From assembly GCA_019115345.1 (NCBI GenBank), contig DXDV01000165.1, positions 1-25,088 on the forward strand: DNA of 25,088 nucleotides, in the 5' to 3' direction. How positions within the stretch are numbered: the first letter of the stretch is position 1; each line of letters starts with the position of its first letter. The notes beneath the pieces were generated by a model that made no database searches, was not told the origin of the DNA, and saw only the letters and a list, made by a program, of their open reading frames with translations. This DNA is from Candidatus Intestinimonas stercorigallinarum. GTDB taxonomy: Bacteria; Bacillota; Clostridia; Oscillospirales; Oscillospiraceae. Below are positions 12,413 to 20,289 of the stretch, piece after piece. The position numbers and the translations under genes are program-made.

Positions 12413-14215
12413 ATGGCGATGCTGGACCGGGCGGCCGGGCAGTTCGTCTGCGACTTCGTGGAGCGCCTGCCCACCACCGGCACGGGGAAACCCTTCCAGC
12501 TCTACGACTGGCAGCGCGACGCCCTGATGGACTTCTACTCCACCCTAGAGCCAGACGGGGAGAGCGGGGAGCTGCTGCGGCAGTACCAGTATCTCTACCT
12601 GGAGATCCCCAAGAAGAACGGCAAGAGCGAGCTGGCCGCCGCCCTGGGGCTCTACCACCTGTTCGGAGACGGTGAGCTCAACGCCGAGGTCTACCTGTGC
12701 GCGGCGGACCGGGACAACGCCAGCATCGTGTTCCGGGCGGCGGTGTTCATGCTGGAGACCGCACCCTGGACGGCCAAGATGATCGCCCGGGGCGAGCTGA
12801 AGATCACCAAGTCCAAAAAGCAGATCGAATACCGGCAGCTGCGCCGGGCGGAGAACGGCGGCAAGCGCTGGGTGACCGTGGGCCTGATGGCGGTGCTGTC
12901 CGCCGAGGCATTCTCCAAGCACGGCTATAAGCCCAGCTGCGTCATCTTCGACGAGCTCCACGCCCAGCCCAACCGGGCCCTGTGGGACGTGATGACCGGC
13001 GCCGCCGGCGCTGCCCACGCACAGCCGGTGTGGATCGTGCTTACCACCGCCGGAGACGACCCGGACCGGAAGAGCATCGGCTGGGAGATCCACGAGCGGG
13101 CGGCAGCCATCCGGGACGCCCGGCAGCTGCGTCAGATCCTGGCCCAGGGCGGCGATCCCCGGCAGGTGCTCTCCCTGCGCCGGGCAGCCCCAGAGGAGCT
13201 GGAGCAGGCCCAGGAGGCCCTGCTGGCCCGGGACGAGTCCAACTGGCTGCCCATCCTCTACGGCCTCACCGCCCTCTACGGGGACGACCCGGAGGCCCTG
13301 GAGCAGGTGGATATCTGGGACGAGTCCCTGTGGCGTCTGTGCAACCCCTCCCTGGGGAAGCACCTGACCCTGCGGACCCTGCGGCTGGAGGCCCAGGCGG
13401 CCAAGCGGAGCCAGGCGGCGGAGAAGCTCTTCCGCTGGCTGCGGCTGAACCAGTGGATCAGCGTCAAGGCGGTGGGCTGGGTGCCTCTCACGCTGTACGA
13501 CAAGACCCAGTTCAACCGCCCGGAGTGGGCAGGGCTGAACGTCGTTGCCCGGCGGCAGGCCGTCCGGGACTGGCTGCAGGGCAAGCAGTGCTACGGCGGG
13601 CTGGACCTCTCCAAGAGCACCGACCTTACCGCATTCGTGCTCCTCTTTCCGCCCCAGCCCGGGCTGGAAACCTGGGTGGCCCTCTTCTGGGCCTGGCGGC
13701 CGGAGGACGGGGTGGAGGAGGCTGAGCAGCGGGACCACGTCCCCTACCAGGACTGGGCCAGGGCAGGGTTCCTGGAGCTGTGCGAAGGGGACATCGTGGA
13801 CTACAGCCGGGTGGAGGAGGTCATCCGGGAGGCGGCGGACGCCTTCGACCTCATCACCCTGGGTCTGGACCCGGCCATGTCCTGGACGCTGTCCCAGCGG
13901 CTCATGCAGGGAGGCATCGAGGTGCTGGAGATCTCCCAGACCATGCTGGGCATGTCTCCCGCCACCAAGAAGCTGGAGGTCCTCATCCGGGCCCACCAGA
14001 TGCTCCACGAGCACAACACCTGCGCCCGGTGGAACTTCGGAAACGTCCGCTGTGCAGTGGACGGCAACGAGAACATGAAGCCCATAAAGGACCGCAGCAC
14101 CGGCCGCATCGACATTACCGTGGCCTGGATCATCGCCATGGCCACGGCCATGGTCAAGGAGGCGGCCAAGCCGGATCTGGCGGCGGCCATGGAGCGGCCG
14201 GGCTTCAGCCTATAG
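12413..14215 (+). CDS. terL: Terminase large subunit (ATPase-nuclease)
   Basis: This 600-residue motor cuts concatemers and drives DNA into the prohead. The N-terminal ATPase shows the adenine-binding LYDWQRDAL segment, Walker A PKKNGKS at residues 66-72, and Walker B VIFDELH at 177-183 with D180/E181. The coupling motif is WIVLTTAG near 211-218. The RNase H-like nuclease includes GGLDLSKSTDL with D398, LGLDPAMSW with D486, and IDITVAW near 566. It matches the Terminase_1 (HK97/phi-C31-like) group in length and order. ATG 12413 comes just after the TerS stop (ATGGGGGAG-TAG-CCC). Confidence 0.95.
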   Translation: MAMLDRAAGQFVCDFVERLPTTGTGKPFQLYDWQRDALMDFYSTLEPDGESGELLRQYQYLYLEIPKKNGKSELAAALGLYHLFGDGELNAEVYLCAADRDNASIVFRAAVFMLETAPWTAKMIARGELKITKSKKQIEYRQLRRAENGGKRWVTVGLMAVLSAEAFSKHGYKPSCVIFDELHAQPNRALWDVMTGAAGAAHAQPVWIVLTTAGDDPDRKSIGWEIHERAAAIRDARQLRQILAQGGDPRQVLSLRRAAPEELEQAQEALLARDESNWLPILYGLTALYGDDPEALEQVDIWDESLWRLCNPSLGKHLTLRTLRLEAQAAKRSQAAEKLFRWLRLNQWISVKAVGWVPLTLYDKTQFNRPEWAGLNVVARRQAVRDWLQGKQCYGGLDLSKSTDLTAFVLLFPPQPGLETWVALFWAWRPEDGVEEAEQRDHVPYQDWARAGFLELCEGDIVDYSRVEEVIREAADAFDLITLGLDPAMSWTLSQRLMQGGIEVLEISQTMLGMSPATKKLEVLIRAHQMLHEHNTCARWNFGNVRCAVDGNENMKPIKDRSTGRIDITVAWIIAMATAMVKEAAKPDLAAAMERPGFSL

Positions 14216-14216
14216 G

Positions 14217-14233
14217 GTGTCCAAGTCGGACAC
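14217..14233. repeat. Recurring GTGTCC motif, copy 2: perfect hairpin before a ribosome site
   Basis: GTGTCC, loop AAGTC, GGACAC forms a 6-bp stem 2 bases after the TerL stop codon. It lies just ahead of the GGAAGGAGG site of the next gene. Similar sequences occur at 9717-9731 and 17976-17992. It may tune translation or RNA stability at this point in the late transcript. Confidence 0.5.
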
Positions 14234-14248
14234 GGAAGGAGGAGTCGG

Positions 14249-14428
14249 ATGAAGCGGATCAGGAAGGCGCTGGGCCGCCGGGGCGCCGAGCTGGTGCTGG
14301 CGGCGGGGGCCGCAGCGGTGGCGGTGGGAGCGGGACTCATTTACCTGCCCGCCGGGCTCATCGCCGGCGGGGCCCTGGCCATGGCCGGGGCGGTGCTCAG
14401 CATCCTGGGAGGAGGTGAGGGCCGGTGA
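14249..14428 (+). CDS. Small two-segment membrane protein (59 aa)
   Basis: ATG 14249 has GGAAGGAGG 6-7 bases upstream. After a basic start (MKRIRKALGRRG), two hydrophobic segments follow at residues about 14-31 and 34-54, separated by a Pro-Ala-Gly turn, as in a membrane hairpin. Similar short Ala/Gly-rich proteins lie between terminase and portal in related clostridial phages, with no established role. The stop overlaps the portal GTG start by GTGA. A holin is possible by shape, but lysis genes are not nearby. Confidence 0.6.
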   Translation: MKRIRKALGRRGAELVLAAGAAAVAVGAGLIYLPAGLIAGGALAMAGAVLSILGGGEGR

Positions 14429-15720
14429 GCATGACCCAGGGCATCCGGGCGCTGGCCCGGTCCCCTACCGTCAGAAAGGCGGTGACGGCGGAGAGCCTGG
14501 TGGCCGCCGGCTATCCCGTGAGCGGCACCGAGGCAGGCGAGAGCCTGGCCCGGAAGCTCTCGGCGGTGGACCGGTGCATCGAGATCCTCAGCGACTCCAT
14601 GGGCAAGCTGCCCTCCTACATCATGGACAGCAAGACCCGGCAGCGGGTGGACCTGCCCCTGCTGCGCCTCCTCAACGTGCGGCCCAACGAGGCCATGAGT
14701 CCCTTTGTGGCCAAGAAGGTGGTGGAGACCAGCCGCCTGGTCACCGGGAACGGCTACGAGTGGATCTTGCGGGACCCCCGCACCGGGCGCATCACGGAGC
14801 TGATCCCCGTGCCCGGGGAACTGGTGGAGCCCTGGCGGGACCAGAGCGGCCGGGTGTGGTACACAGTAACCCACCCCTGGACGGGGGAGCCCATGCGACT
14901 GCCCCAGGAGGACATCTGCCACTACAAGGCCGCCTCCCGGGACGGGCTGAAGGGCGTGGGGGTCCTCCGCCGGGCCAGCGAGGTCATCGCCTCCAGCCTG
15001 GCGGCCCAGCAGTATGAGCGCTCCTACTACGAAAACGGCGGCCAGCCCTCCGGCGTCCTCCGCACCGAGAGCGACCTGGGCGGCTACGCCAAGGACCCGA
15101 ATGGGAAGCCGCTGAAACGGCCGGACGGCACCTGGATCACCCTGAAGGACCAGCTGCGGGGGGAGTGGGAGAAGATCCACGCCGGCCCCAGCAACAATCA
15201 CCGGGTGGCCATCCTGGACTTCGGACTGGAATACAAGCCCCTGTCGGTGAGCAACCAGGACGCCCAGTTCATCGAGAGCAAAGAGGTCTCGGTCCGGGAC
15301 ATCGCCCGCTACTTCGGAGTGCCCCTCTACAAGCTCCAGGAAGGCAAACAGGCCTACGGCTCCAACGAGCAGAACGCCATCGAGTACGTGGTGGGCACCC
15401 TCCACCCCAACGTGACCCAGTACGAGGAGGAGCGGACCTGGAAGCTGCTGACCCAGAGCCAGGTGGACGCCGGGCTGGAGATCCGCATCAACATGATGGC
15501 CGAGCTCCGGGGCGACACCGCCGCCCGGAAGGACTGGTACAAGGCCATGAACGAGATCGGCGTGTTCTCCGTCAACGACATCGAGGAGCTGGAGGACCGG
15601 CCAGACGTGCCCGGTGGGGACGCCCGGAAGGCCTCCCTCAACTATGTGCCCCTGGAGGACTGGCCGGAGCTGAGCCGGAAACGAGCCGGGGCGCAGACCG
15701 CCCCGGGAGAGGAGACGTGA
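14425..15720 (+). CDS. Portal protein, HK97 family
   Basis: The 431-residue protein forms the dodecameric channel at one capsid vertex, through which TerL pumps DNA. Family features are the opening IEILSDSMGKLPSYIM, the LLRLLNVRPNEAMSPF segment, and the NGYEWILRDPRTGRITELIP region with GLKGVGVL near 175. The ARYFGVPLYKLQEGKQAYG stretch lies near 292-310. GTG 14425 is used because GAGGTGAGG ends about 5-8 bases upstream and GTGA couples it to the previous gene; ATG 14431 is the alternative. Length is normal. Confidence 0.93.
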   Translation: MSMTQGIRALARSPTVRKAVTAESLVAAGYPVSGTEAGESLARKLSAVDRCIEILSDSMGKLPSYIMDSKTRQRVDLPLLRLLNVRPNEAMSPFVAKKVVETSRLVTGNGYEWILRDPRTGRITELIPVPGELVEPWRDQSGRVWYTVTHPWTGEPMRLPQEDICHYKAASRDGLKGVGVLRRASEVIASSLAAQQYERSYYENGGQPSGVLRTESDLGGYAKDPNGKPLKRPDGTWITLKDQLRGEWEKIHAGPSNNHRVAILDFGLEYKPLSVSNQDAQFIESKEVSVRDIARYFGVPLYKLQEGKQAYGSNEQNAIEYVVGTLHPNVTQYEEERTWKLLTQSQVDAGLEIRINMMAELRGDTAARKDWYKAMNEIGVFSVNDIEELEDRPDVPGGDARKASLNYVPLEDWPELSRKRAGAQTAPGEET

Positions 15721-16419
15721 ATGGAACAGATCATGAAAGCGGCCCGGCTCCTGAAGGCCGAGGCCACCGAGGAGGACCTGGCCCTCATCAGCGCCCAGGC
15801 CCTGCGGGCGCTGGCGGCGGAGGAGGTCTACACCTTCCGCCTGGCGGCCTGCAACAACCAGGTGGACCGGGACCTGGAGCGGTTCACCGAGCGCACGCTG
15901 GAGGCCCTGGCCAAGCTCTTTGTGGGGCGGCCGGTGCTGCTGGACCACAAGTGGAGTGCCGGCAGCCAGACTGCCCGGGTGTACGCCGCCGGGGTGGAGG
16001 AGATGCCCGGCGTGGAGGGCGGACAGCAGCTGGTGCTGCGGTGCTATATGCCCCGGCTCCAGGGCAATGGCGACACCATCGCCGCCATCGAGACGGGCCT
16101 CCTGCGGGAGTGCAGCGTGGGAGTGGCAGGGGAGCGGGCCGTCTGCTCCATCTGCGGTACGGACCGGGCAACCGCCTGGTGCGAGCACGTCAAGGGCTGC
16201 GAGTACGATGGCAAGCTCTGCTACATCGAGCTGGACGGCGCCACCGACGCCTATGAGGTGTCCATGCTGCCGGTGCCGGCCCAGCCGGCGGCCGGTGTAG
16301 TCAAACGCTACGGCGGGCCGGACGGCCCGGAAGATCCCCCTCCGGGCGGAGCGCCCGGTGCAGATAGCCAGGACTGGCAGGACGAGGCCCTGCTGGAGCT
16401 GGAGAAAAACAGATTTTGA
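15721..16419 (+). CDS. Prohead protease with inserted zinc knuckle
   Basis: The 232-residue product is the capsid maturation protease that removes the scaffold domain of the capsid protein. VGRPVLLDHKW gives the catalytic His (H76) and LLRECSVGVAGE the nucleophile (S132) of the S78/HK97 type. The usual DAYEVSMLPVPAQPAA ending follows near 176-191. Between them, residues 142-160 carry C-x2-C-x8-C-x-H-x3-C, which looks like a zinc knuckle that the short members of the family lack. Start ATG 15721 directly follows the portal stop, with GGGAGAGGAG upstream. The C-terminal 35 residues are Pro/Gly/Asp-rich. Confidence 0.82.
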   Translation: MEQIMKAARLLKAEATEEDLALISAQALRALAAEEVYTFRLAACNNQVDRDLERFTERTLEALAKLFVGRPVLLDHKWSAGSQTARVYAAGVEEMPGVEGGQQLVLRCYMPRLQGNGDTIAAIETGLLRECSVGVAGERAVCSICGTDRATAWCEHVKGCEYDGKLCYIELDGATDAYEVSMLPVPAQPAAGVVKRYGGPDGPEDPPPGGAPGADSQDWQDEALLELEKNRF

Positions 16420-16432
16420 TGGAGGGAACACA

Positions 16433-17677
16433 ATGAGACGCAAGCTGATCGACCTGAAGACCCAGCGCACCGCCGTTCTGGAGGGGGCCGAGGCCCTGCT
16501 GAAGGAGGGCAAGCGGGAGGAGTACCGCGCCGAGATGGCCAAGGTGGCCAAGATGAACGAGGAGATCAAGGACGTGGAGGATCTGGTCCGGGAGCAGGAC
16601 CGGAAGTTCCTGGAGAAGGCCGCCGACCCCGCCGAGGAAAAGGACAAGGCGGAGGAGCGGGGCAATGAGCTCATGAAGGGCCACGAGGTGACCTTCTCCC
16701 CCCTGGAGGTGGCCAAGGCCCTCTTTATCCCCAAGCGCACCGAGAAGTCCGTGACCCTGGCCACCGGCACCCTGGCCCAGCCCACCGGCGCGGGCACCGA
16801 CATCCGGGACGCCCTGGGCTACGGCGTGGGCGCCATCATCGACCAGGTGTATGTGCAGGACCTCAACGGCATGTCCGCCTATCTGGAGCCCTATGTGATC
16901 TCCGAGCCCGACGCCAAGGGGGCTAAGGTGACCACCGCCGCCGGCACCGCCCGCGCCGCCTCCGACGATCCCCAGCTGGGCGTGGCCAAGATCGCCCCCT
17001 ATGAGCTGACCACCACCAGCTATGTGGACCGGAACATCTCCCGGCTCACCCCCGCCAACTACTACGCCAAGATCTTCGCCATGGCCATGAAGTCCATGCG
17101 CCGGAGCACGGTGGGGATGATCTTCAACGGCGACGGGCAGGCCACCAACGACATGTTCGGCGTCAAGACTGCCAAGAACATGGCGGGCAGCCCCATCTAC
17201 GCCAGCCTGGATGTGGAGGAGGTGGGTCCCGACCTGCTCACCGAGCTGATGTTCGCCTACGGCGGCGATGAGGAGCTGGGCGGCAACTGCCGGCTCTACC
17301 TCAACAAGAAGGACCTGCTGGCCCTGGGCAAGCTGCGGGGCACCAACGAGAAGCGGCGGCTCTTCGACATTGTGCCCGACGCCGCCAACCCCAACACCGG
17401 CACCATCCGGGAGGGCGGCACCATCGTGCCCTATTCCATCTCCTCCAAGCTCACCGCCCTCTCCGCCTCCGAAAAGGGTTCCTCCGCCATCCAGACCATG
17501 GTGTACGGCGACCCCACGAACTACGAGCTGGGCCTCTTCGGCCCCTACACGGTCCGGGTGGATGAGTCTGTCAAGGCGGTGGAGCGGATGCTCACCATCC
17601 TGGGCGACGCCATGGTGGGCGGCAACCTCATCGTGGACAAGGGCTTCGTGGTGGCCACCCTGCCCGCCAACGGCTGA
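16433..17677 (+). CDS. Major capsid protein, HK97 fold
   Basis: The 414-residue protein forms the shell. Residues 1-75 are a charged coiled coil (delta or scaffold domain), likely removed by the protease. Residues about 80-410 are the HK97 body, with the conserved TGAGTDIRDALGYG stretch, E-L-T-T-T-S-Y-V-D near 187, and the ending LTILGDAMVGGNLIVDKGFV. ATG 16433 has TGGAGGG 6 bases upstream. An upstream in-frame ATG at 16358 lies within the protease gene and is not used. Length is at the upper end of normal. Confidence 0.95.
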   Translation: MRRKLIDLKTQRTAVLEGAEALLKEGKREEYRAEMAKVAKMNEEIKDVEDLVREQDRKFLEKAADPAEEKDKAEERGNELMKGHEVTFSPLEVAKALFIPKRTEKSVTLATGTLAQPTGAGTDIRDALGYGVGAIIDQVYVQDLNGMSAYLEPYVISEPDAKGAKVTTAAGTARAASDDPQLGVAKIAPYELTTTSYVDRNISRLTPANYYAKIFAMAMKSMRRSTVGMIFNGDGQATNDMFGVKTAKNMAGSPIYASLDVEEVGPDLLTELMFAYGGDEELGGNCRLYLNKKDLLALGKLRGTNEKRRLFDIVPDAANPNTGTIREGGTIVPYSISSKLTALSASEKGSSAIQTMVYGDPTNYELGLFGPYTVRVDESVKAVERMLTILGDAMVGGNLIVDKGFVVATLPANG

Positions 17678-17681
17678 GCCC

Positions 17682-18014
17682 ATGGCCCTGACCGAGGAGC
17701 GGCGGGCCAGGCTGCTGGCCTATTGCCGGATCGAGGAGCCCACCGATGAGGAGCTGCTCACCCTGGAGGGGCTCTACGACGCGGCGGTGGGGTACATGGA
17801 GGGGGCGGGGATCTCCCCGCCCGCCTCCGGTACCCCCAGGGCTGCCCAGTACGATCTGTGCGTCAACTTCATGGTGCTGCGGGACTTCGACCAGCGGGAC
17901 GCCCAGGTGAGCGGGACGGTGAGCGACAACCCTGCCTTCCGGCGACTCATCAACCAGCTGAAGCTGACCGAGCCCGTGTCCGACTCGGACACATCTGAGG
18001 AGGATAGCCAATGA
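17682..18014 (+). CDS. Head-tail connector, gp6-like
   Basis: The 110-residue helical protein fits the HK97 gp6 / SPP1 gp15 connector group, a ring under the portal. It begins LTEERRARLLAYCRIEEPTD. The core GLYDAAVGYMEGAGI and the helix QYDLCVNFMVLRDFDQRDA follow, with the tail NPAFRRLINQLKLTE. The ending is acidic (SDSDTSEEDSQ), and its codons contain a GTGTCC dyad. The Shine-Dalgarno before ATG 17682 is weak, so translation may be coupled to the capsid gene that ends 4 bases earlier. The stop overlaps the next ATG. Confidence 0.8.
   Translation: MALTEERRARLLAYCRIEEPTDEELLTLEGLYDAAVGYMEGAGISPPASGTPRAAQYDLCVNFMVLRDFDQRDAQVSGTVSDNPAFRRLINQLKLTEPVSDSDTSEEDSQ
17976..17992. repeat. Recurring GTGTCC motif, copy 3: dyad at the connector gene end
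   Basis: GTGTCC, loop GACTC, GGACAC, which also extends to an 8-bp stem around one base. It encodes part of the acidic end of the connector and lies about 20 bases before the next start. It shares both arms with the site at 14217-14233, with the loop bases nearly complementary. Confidence 0.5.
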
Positions 18015-18385
18015 CCAGGCATGTGGACGCCGGGGAGCTGCGCACCCGGATCACCGTATACGACCTGCCCAGGGATGAAAAGGGGGAGGTGCTGCGGGAC
18101 GACGACGGCTATCCTGCCCAGGAGCCGGTGAACGTCTTCGGGCCCGGCGGCGGCAGGTCCTGCAAGTGGGAGGACGCCTGGGGCAGCCAGGTCTACGCCG
18201 CCCGGCAGGCCGGAGTCACCGACCCGGCCACCCTCACCCTGCGCTACACCCCCAGGATCACCACCACCTGCACCATCTACCGGGGGCGGGACCCCCGTCC
18301 CTATGAGGTGATCTCCGTCCGGGACATCGGGGACCGGCACGCCTGGATGGAGGTCAAGGTCCAGCGGAAGGAGGCGGCCAAGTGA
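18011..18385 (+). CDS. Head closure protein (head-tail adaptor)
   Basis: The 124-residue β-rich protein matches the phage head-tail adaptor family (SPP1 gp16-like), which plugs the head and receives the tail. The start contains DAGELRTRITVYDL and the later part TLTLRYTPRITTTCTIYRGR. After that, PYEVISVRDIGDRHAWMEVK is the usual family ending. Coupled by ATGA to the connector gene, with GAGGAGGATAG upstream. The WGSQVYAARQAG insert near 58-69 is longer than in some members. Confidence 0.85.
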   Translation: MTRHVDAGELRTRITVYDLPRDEKGEVLRDDDGYPAQEPVNVFGPGGGRSCKWEDAWGSQVYAARQAGVTDPATLTLRYTPRITTTCTIYRGRDPRPYEVISVRDIGDRHAWMEVKVQRKEAAK

Positions 18386-18732
18386 CCATCAACCAGCGCA
18401 TCATCCAGGCCCTGACGCCCCTGGGTCTCCCGGTAGCGCCCGACACAGACACCGAGAGCCGGGAGCGGTGCTTTGTCTTTTCAGCCGACCAGACGCCCAC
18501 CTTCTACTGCGACGATTCCCCGCTGCTCTATAGCTTCAAGGTGCAGGTCTACCTCATCCTCCCGGCGGAGGAAAACGGCGTGGCGCTGCTGGACCGGGCG
18601 GTCCGGGCCATGGCCGAGGCCGGCTTCAGCCGGCCGGAGGTGGTGGACGCGGCAGATGAAAACGGTCAGCGCAAGGTCCTGGAGTGCGAGACCCAGGCCA
18701 TTGAGGAGGAGGGGACGTACCGATGGCTGTGA
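18382..18732 (+). CDS. Tail terminator / neck-type protein
   Basis: The 116-residue protein uses the GTG at 18382, which overlaps the previous stop as GTGA. It has an α/β pattern: TINQRIIQALTPLGLPVAPD, then FYCDDSPLLYSFKVQVYLIL, then a helix (NGVALLDRAVRAMAEAGFS) and a final strand ending YRWL. In shape and position (between head closure and tail tube) it fits tail-terminator or tail-completion proteins such as HK97 gp10 neighbours. The exact family is not certain. Confidence 0.6.
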   Translation: MTINQRIIQALTPLGLPVAPDTDTESRERCFVFSADQTPTFYCDDSPLLYSFKVQVYLILPAEENGVALLDRAVRAMAEAGFSRPEVVDAADENGQRKVLECETQAIEEEGTYRWL

Positions 18733-19103
18733 CTATCTCCCCGGAAGATCTTTCCGACGCCGTCCAGGCGGCCCTGGAGGAGTACGGCGACCTGGCCAAG
18801 GAGGTCACCCGGGACACGGTGCGGAGGGTGGCCAAGACCTGCCGCCAGGAGATCCGGGCGGCCAGCCCCTACCGGACCGGGCGCTACTCCAAGGGTTGGC
18901 GAGTCAAGGAGACGGCTTCCCCAAACGGAGATGTGACCGAGACGGTCTACAACGCTTCCGCCCCAGGTCTCACCCACCTGCTGGAGGATGGGCACGCCAC
19001 GGTGAACGGCGGAAGGGTGGCGGGCAAGGCCCACATCGCCCCCGCCGAGCAGCGGGCGGAAGCCAACCTGCTGGAGGGCCTGGAGCGGGAGCTGAGCCTG
19101 TGA
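18723..19103 (+). CDS. HK97 gp10-like neck / tail-joining protein
   Basis: The 126-residue product shows the family signature: an N-terminal helix (SDAVQAALEEYGDLAKEVT), the SPYRTGRYSKGWRVK segment near 58-72, YNASAPGLTHLLEDGHATVN near 84-103, and AGKAHIAPAEQRAEANL at the end. The L-x-H-L-L-E-x-G-H and H-I-x-P motifs are typical of HK97 gp10. It starts inside the previous gene (10-base overlap, GAGGAGGGG upstream). Its order after the terminator-like gene is reversed compared with some phages. Confidence 0.85.
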   Translation: MAVTISPEDLSDAVQAALEEYGDLAKEVTRDTVRRVAKTCRQEIRAASPYRTGRYSKGWRVKETASPNGDVTETVYNASAPGLTHLLEDGHATVNGGRVAGKAHIAPAEQRAEANLLEGLERELSL

Positions 19104-19149
19104 TCCGAAAAAGAAGAATCTCCCTGCAAGTTAGAAATGTGAGGTGCTT

Positions 19150-19731
19150 ATGCCGACTACTACCGAGAACAAGATCAAGTATGGCCTGAAGAACGTCCAC
19201 TACGCGGTCATCACCCCCGGGGAGGACGGGGCGGTGACCTTTGGGACCCCGGTGCGCATCCCCGGCGCGGTGAATCTCTCCCTACAGGCCCAGGGCGACG
19301 AGACCAAATTCTACGCCGACGACATCGCCTATTACGTCACCACCGCCAACGACGGCTACTCCGGCGACCTGGAGATTGCCGTCGTCCCCGACTCCTTCCG
19401 GAAGGACGTGCTCAAGGAGGAGGAGGACGAGACCGACATGGTGCTGGTGGAGAAGTCCAACGTGGAGACGGCTCCCTTCGCCCTGCTCTTTGAGTTCGAC
19501 GGCGATGTGAAGGCCACCCGCCACGTCCTCTACAACTGCTCCTGCGGCCGCCCCAGCATCACCAGCTCCACCGTCAACAACGCCAAGACCCCCAGCACCG
19601 ATACCCTCACCGTCACCGCCTCCCCCCTCAGCGACGGCCGGGTGAAGGCCAAGACCACCTCCAAGACCCCGGAGGCCAAGTACAACGCCTGGTATGAGTC
19701 GGTGTGGGAGCCCACGGCGGCGGGGGCGTGA
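19150..19731 (+). CDS. Major tail tube protein, phi13 type
   Basis: The 193-residue protein forms the tail tube rings. It fits the phi13/TP901-1 family: N-terminal NKIKYGLKNVHYAVITPGED, the strand GAVNLSLQAQGDETKFYADD near 39-58, and then YSGDLEIAVVPDSFRKDVL. RHVLYNCSCGRPSITSST follows near 123-140, and the ending is AKYNAWYESVW. ATG 19150 is preferred over GTG 19144, because GAGG at 19141-19144 is its ribosome site. The gap from the previous gene is 46 bases and holds no gene. Confidence 0.9.
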   Translation: MPTTTENKIKYGLKNVHYAVITPGEDGAVTFGTPVRIPGAVNLSLQAQGDETKFYADDIAYYVTTANDGYSGDLEIAVVPDSFRKDVLKEEEDETDMVLVEKSNVETAPFALLFEFDGDVKATRHVLYNCSCGRPSITSSTVNNAKTPSTDTLTVTASPLSDGRVKAKTTSKTPEAKYNAWYESVWEPTAAGA

Positions 19732-19732
19732 C

Positions 19733-20110
19733 ATGGAGCAGATACTGACCATTGACGGACGCCCCGTGGCCTTCCGGGCCACGGCGGCGGTCCCCCGGCT
19801 CTACCGCATGGAGTACGGCCGGGACATCATGCAGGACATGCTGGAGCTCCAGACCGCCATCGACGCCGCCCAGGGCGGCAGGGGGCCCATCCCGCCCCGG
19901 CTGCTGAGCATCTTTGAGGATATGAGCTATCTCATGGCCAAACACGCCCGGCCAGACGAGGTTACGGCGGCCAGCTCCGAGGAGTGGCTGGACGGCTTTG
20001 ATACCTTTTCCGTCTACCAGGTCTTTCCCGCCATTGCCCAGCTGTGGCAGGCCAACCTCAAGACCACGTCCACGCCCAAAAAAAAACGAGGCCGACGGAA
20101 AGGACGCTGA
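19733..20110 (+). CDS. Tail assembly chaperone (gpG-like), zero-frame product
   Basis: The 125-residue product starts at ATG 19733 right after the tube stop. It coats the tape measure during tail building, as lambda gpG does. It opens with MEQILTIDGRPVAFRATAAV, contains YRMEYGRDIMQDMLELQ, a long DMSYLMAKHARPDE helix and FDTFSVYQVFPAIAQLWQAN, and ends in Lys/Arg. The last codons include a run of nine A bases at which a -1 shift opens a longer product. Size and place between tube and tape measure agree with a gpG/gpGT pair. Confidence 0.88.
   Translation: MEQILTIDGRPVAFRATAAVPRLYRMEYGRDIMQDMLELQTAIDAAQGGRGPIPPRLLSIFEDMSYLMAKHARPDEVTAASSEEWLDGFDTFSVYQVFPAIAQLWQANLKTTSTPKKKRGRRKGR
20078..20086 (+). 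promoter_or_regulatory. Slippery A9 site for -1 frameshift (gpG to gpGT)
   Basis: In the zero frame the codons are CCC AAA AAA AAA CGA, so the A AAA AAA heptamer is correctly phased. A -1 slip passes into the frame that stays open to 20271. The zero frame stops 24 bases after the run. Tail chaperone frameshifts are conserved in long-tailed phages. Confidence 0.88.
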
Positions 20111-20271
20111 CCACCGGCCTATTTTACCTCCGGGCCCTCCAGCTGGGCCTCACCAACGCCGACCTGGAGCGCATGACGGTGGGCATGGTCACCGACCTCA
20201 TCATCGAGGCGGGCAACGACAAGGAGCCCTACTGTGAGCTGGCCACCCAGGAGGACTTTGACCGATTCTGA
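20086..20271 (+). CDS. gpT-like C-terminal extension of the tail chaperone (via -1 frameshift)
   Basis: Read from 20086 after the slip, this adds 61 residues: TRPTERTLTTGLFYLRALQL, then GLTNADLERMTVGMVTDLII and a final DKEPYCELATQEDFDRF. The full fusion from 19733 is about 179 residues. The segment has the usual gpT pattern of a helix containing G-L-T-x-x-D-L-E-x-M-T-x-G-M. There is no good ribosome site for independent translation, which favours the fusion. In lambda the T part binds the tail tube protein and recruits it to the tape measure. Confidence 0.87.
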   Translation, partial: TRPTERTLTTGLFYLRALQLGLTNADLERMTVGMVTDLIIEAGNDKEPYCELATQEDFDRF

Positions 20272-20289
20272 CGCAAAGGAGGCGCGGAT

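Noticed and set aside
12545..14014. Long minus-strand open frame opposite TerL
   Set aside because: Shadow of the TerL codons: low-complexity Gly/Leu/Val/His-rich translation with no start signal.
14249..14428. Holin gene
   Set aside because: Two hydrophobic segments and small size fit a holin, but it lies between terminase and portal with no endolysin nearby, so a lysis role is not supported.
14341..16803. Very long open frame on the minus strand (820 codons) opposite portal, protease and capsid genes
   Set aside because: High-GC codon bias keeps the opposite strand open. There is no family resemblance and no ribosome site, and the plus-strand genes are clear HK97-type proteins.
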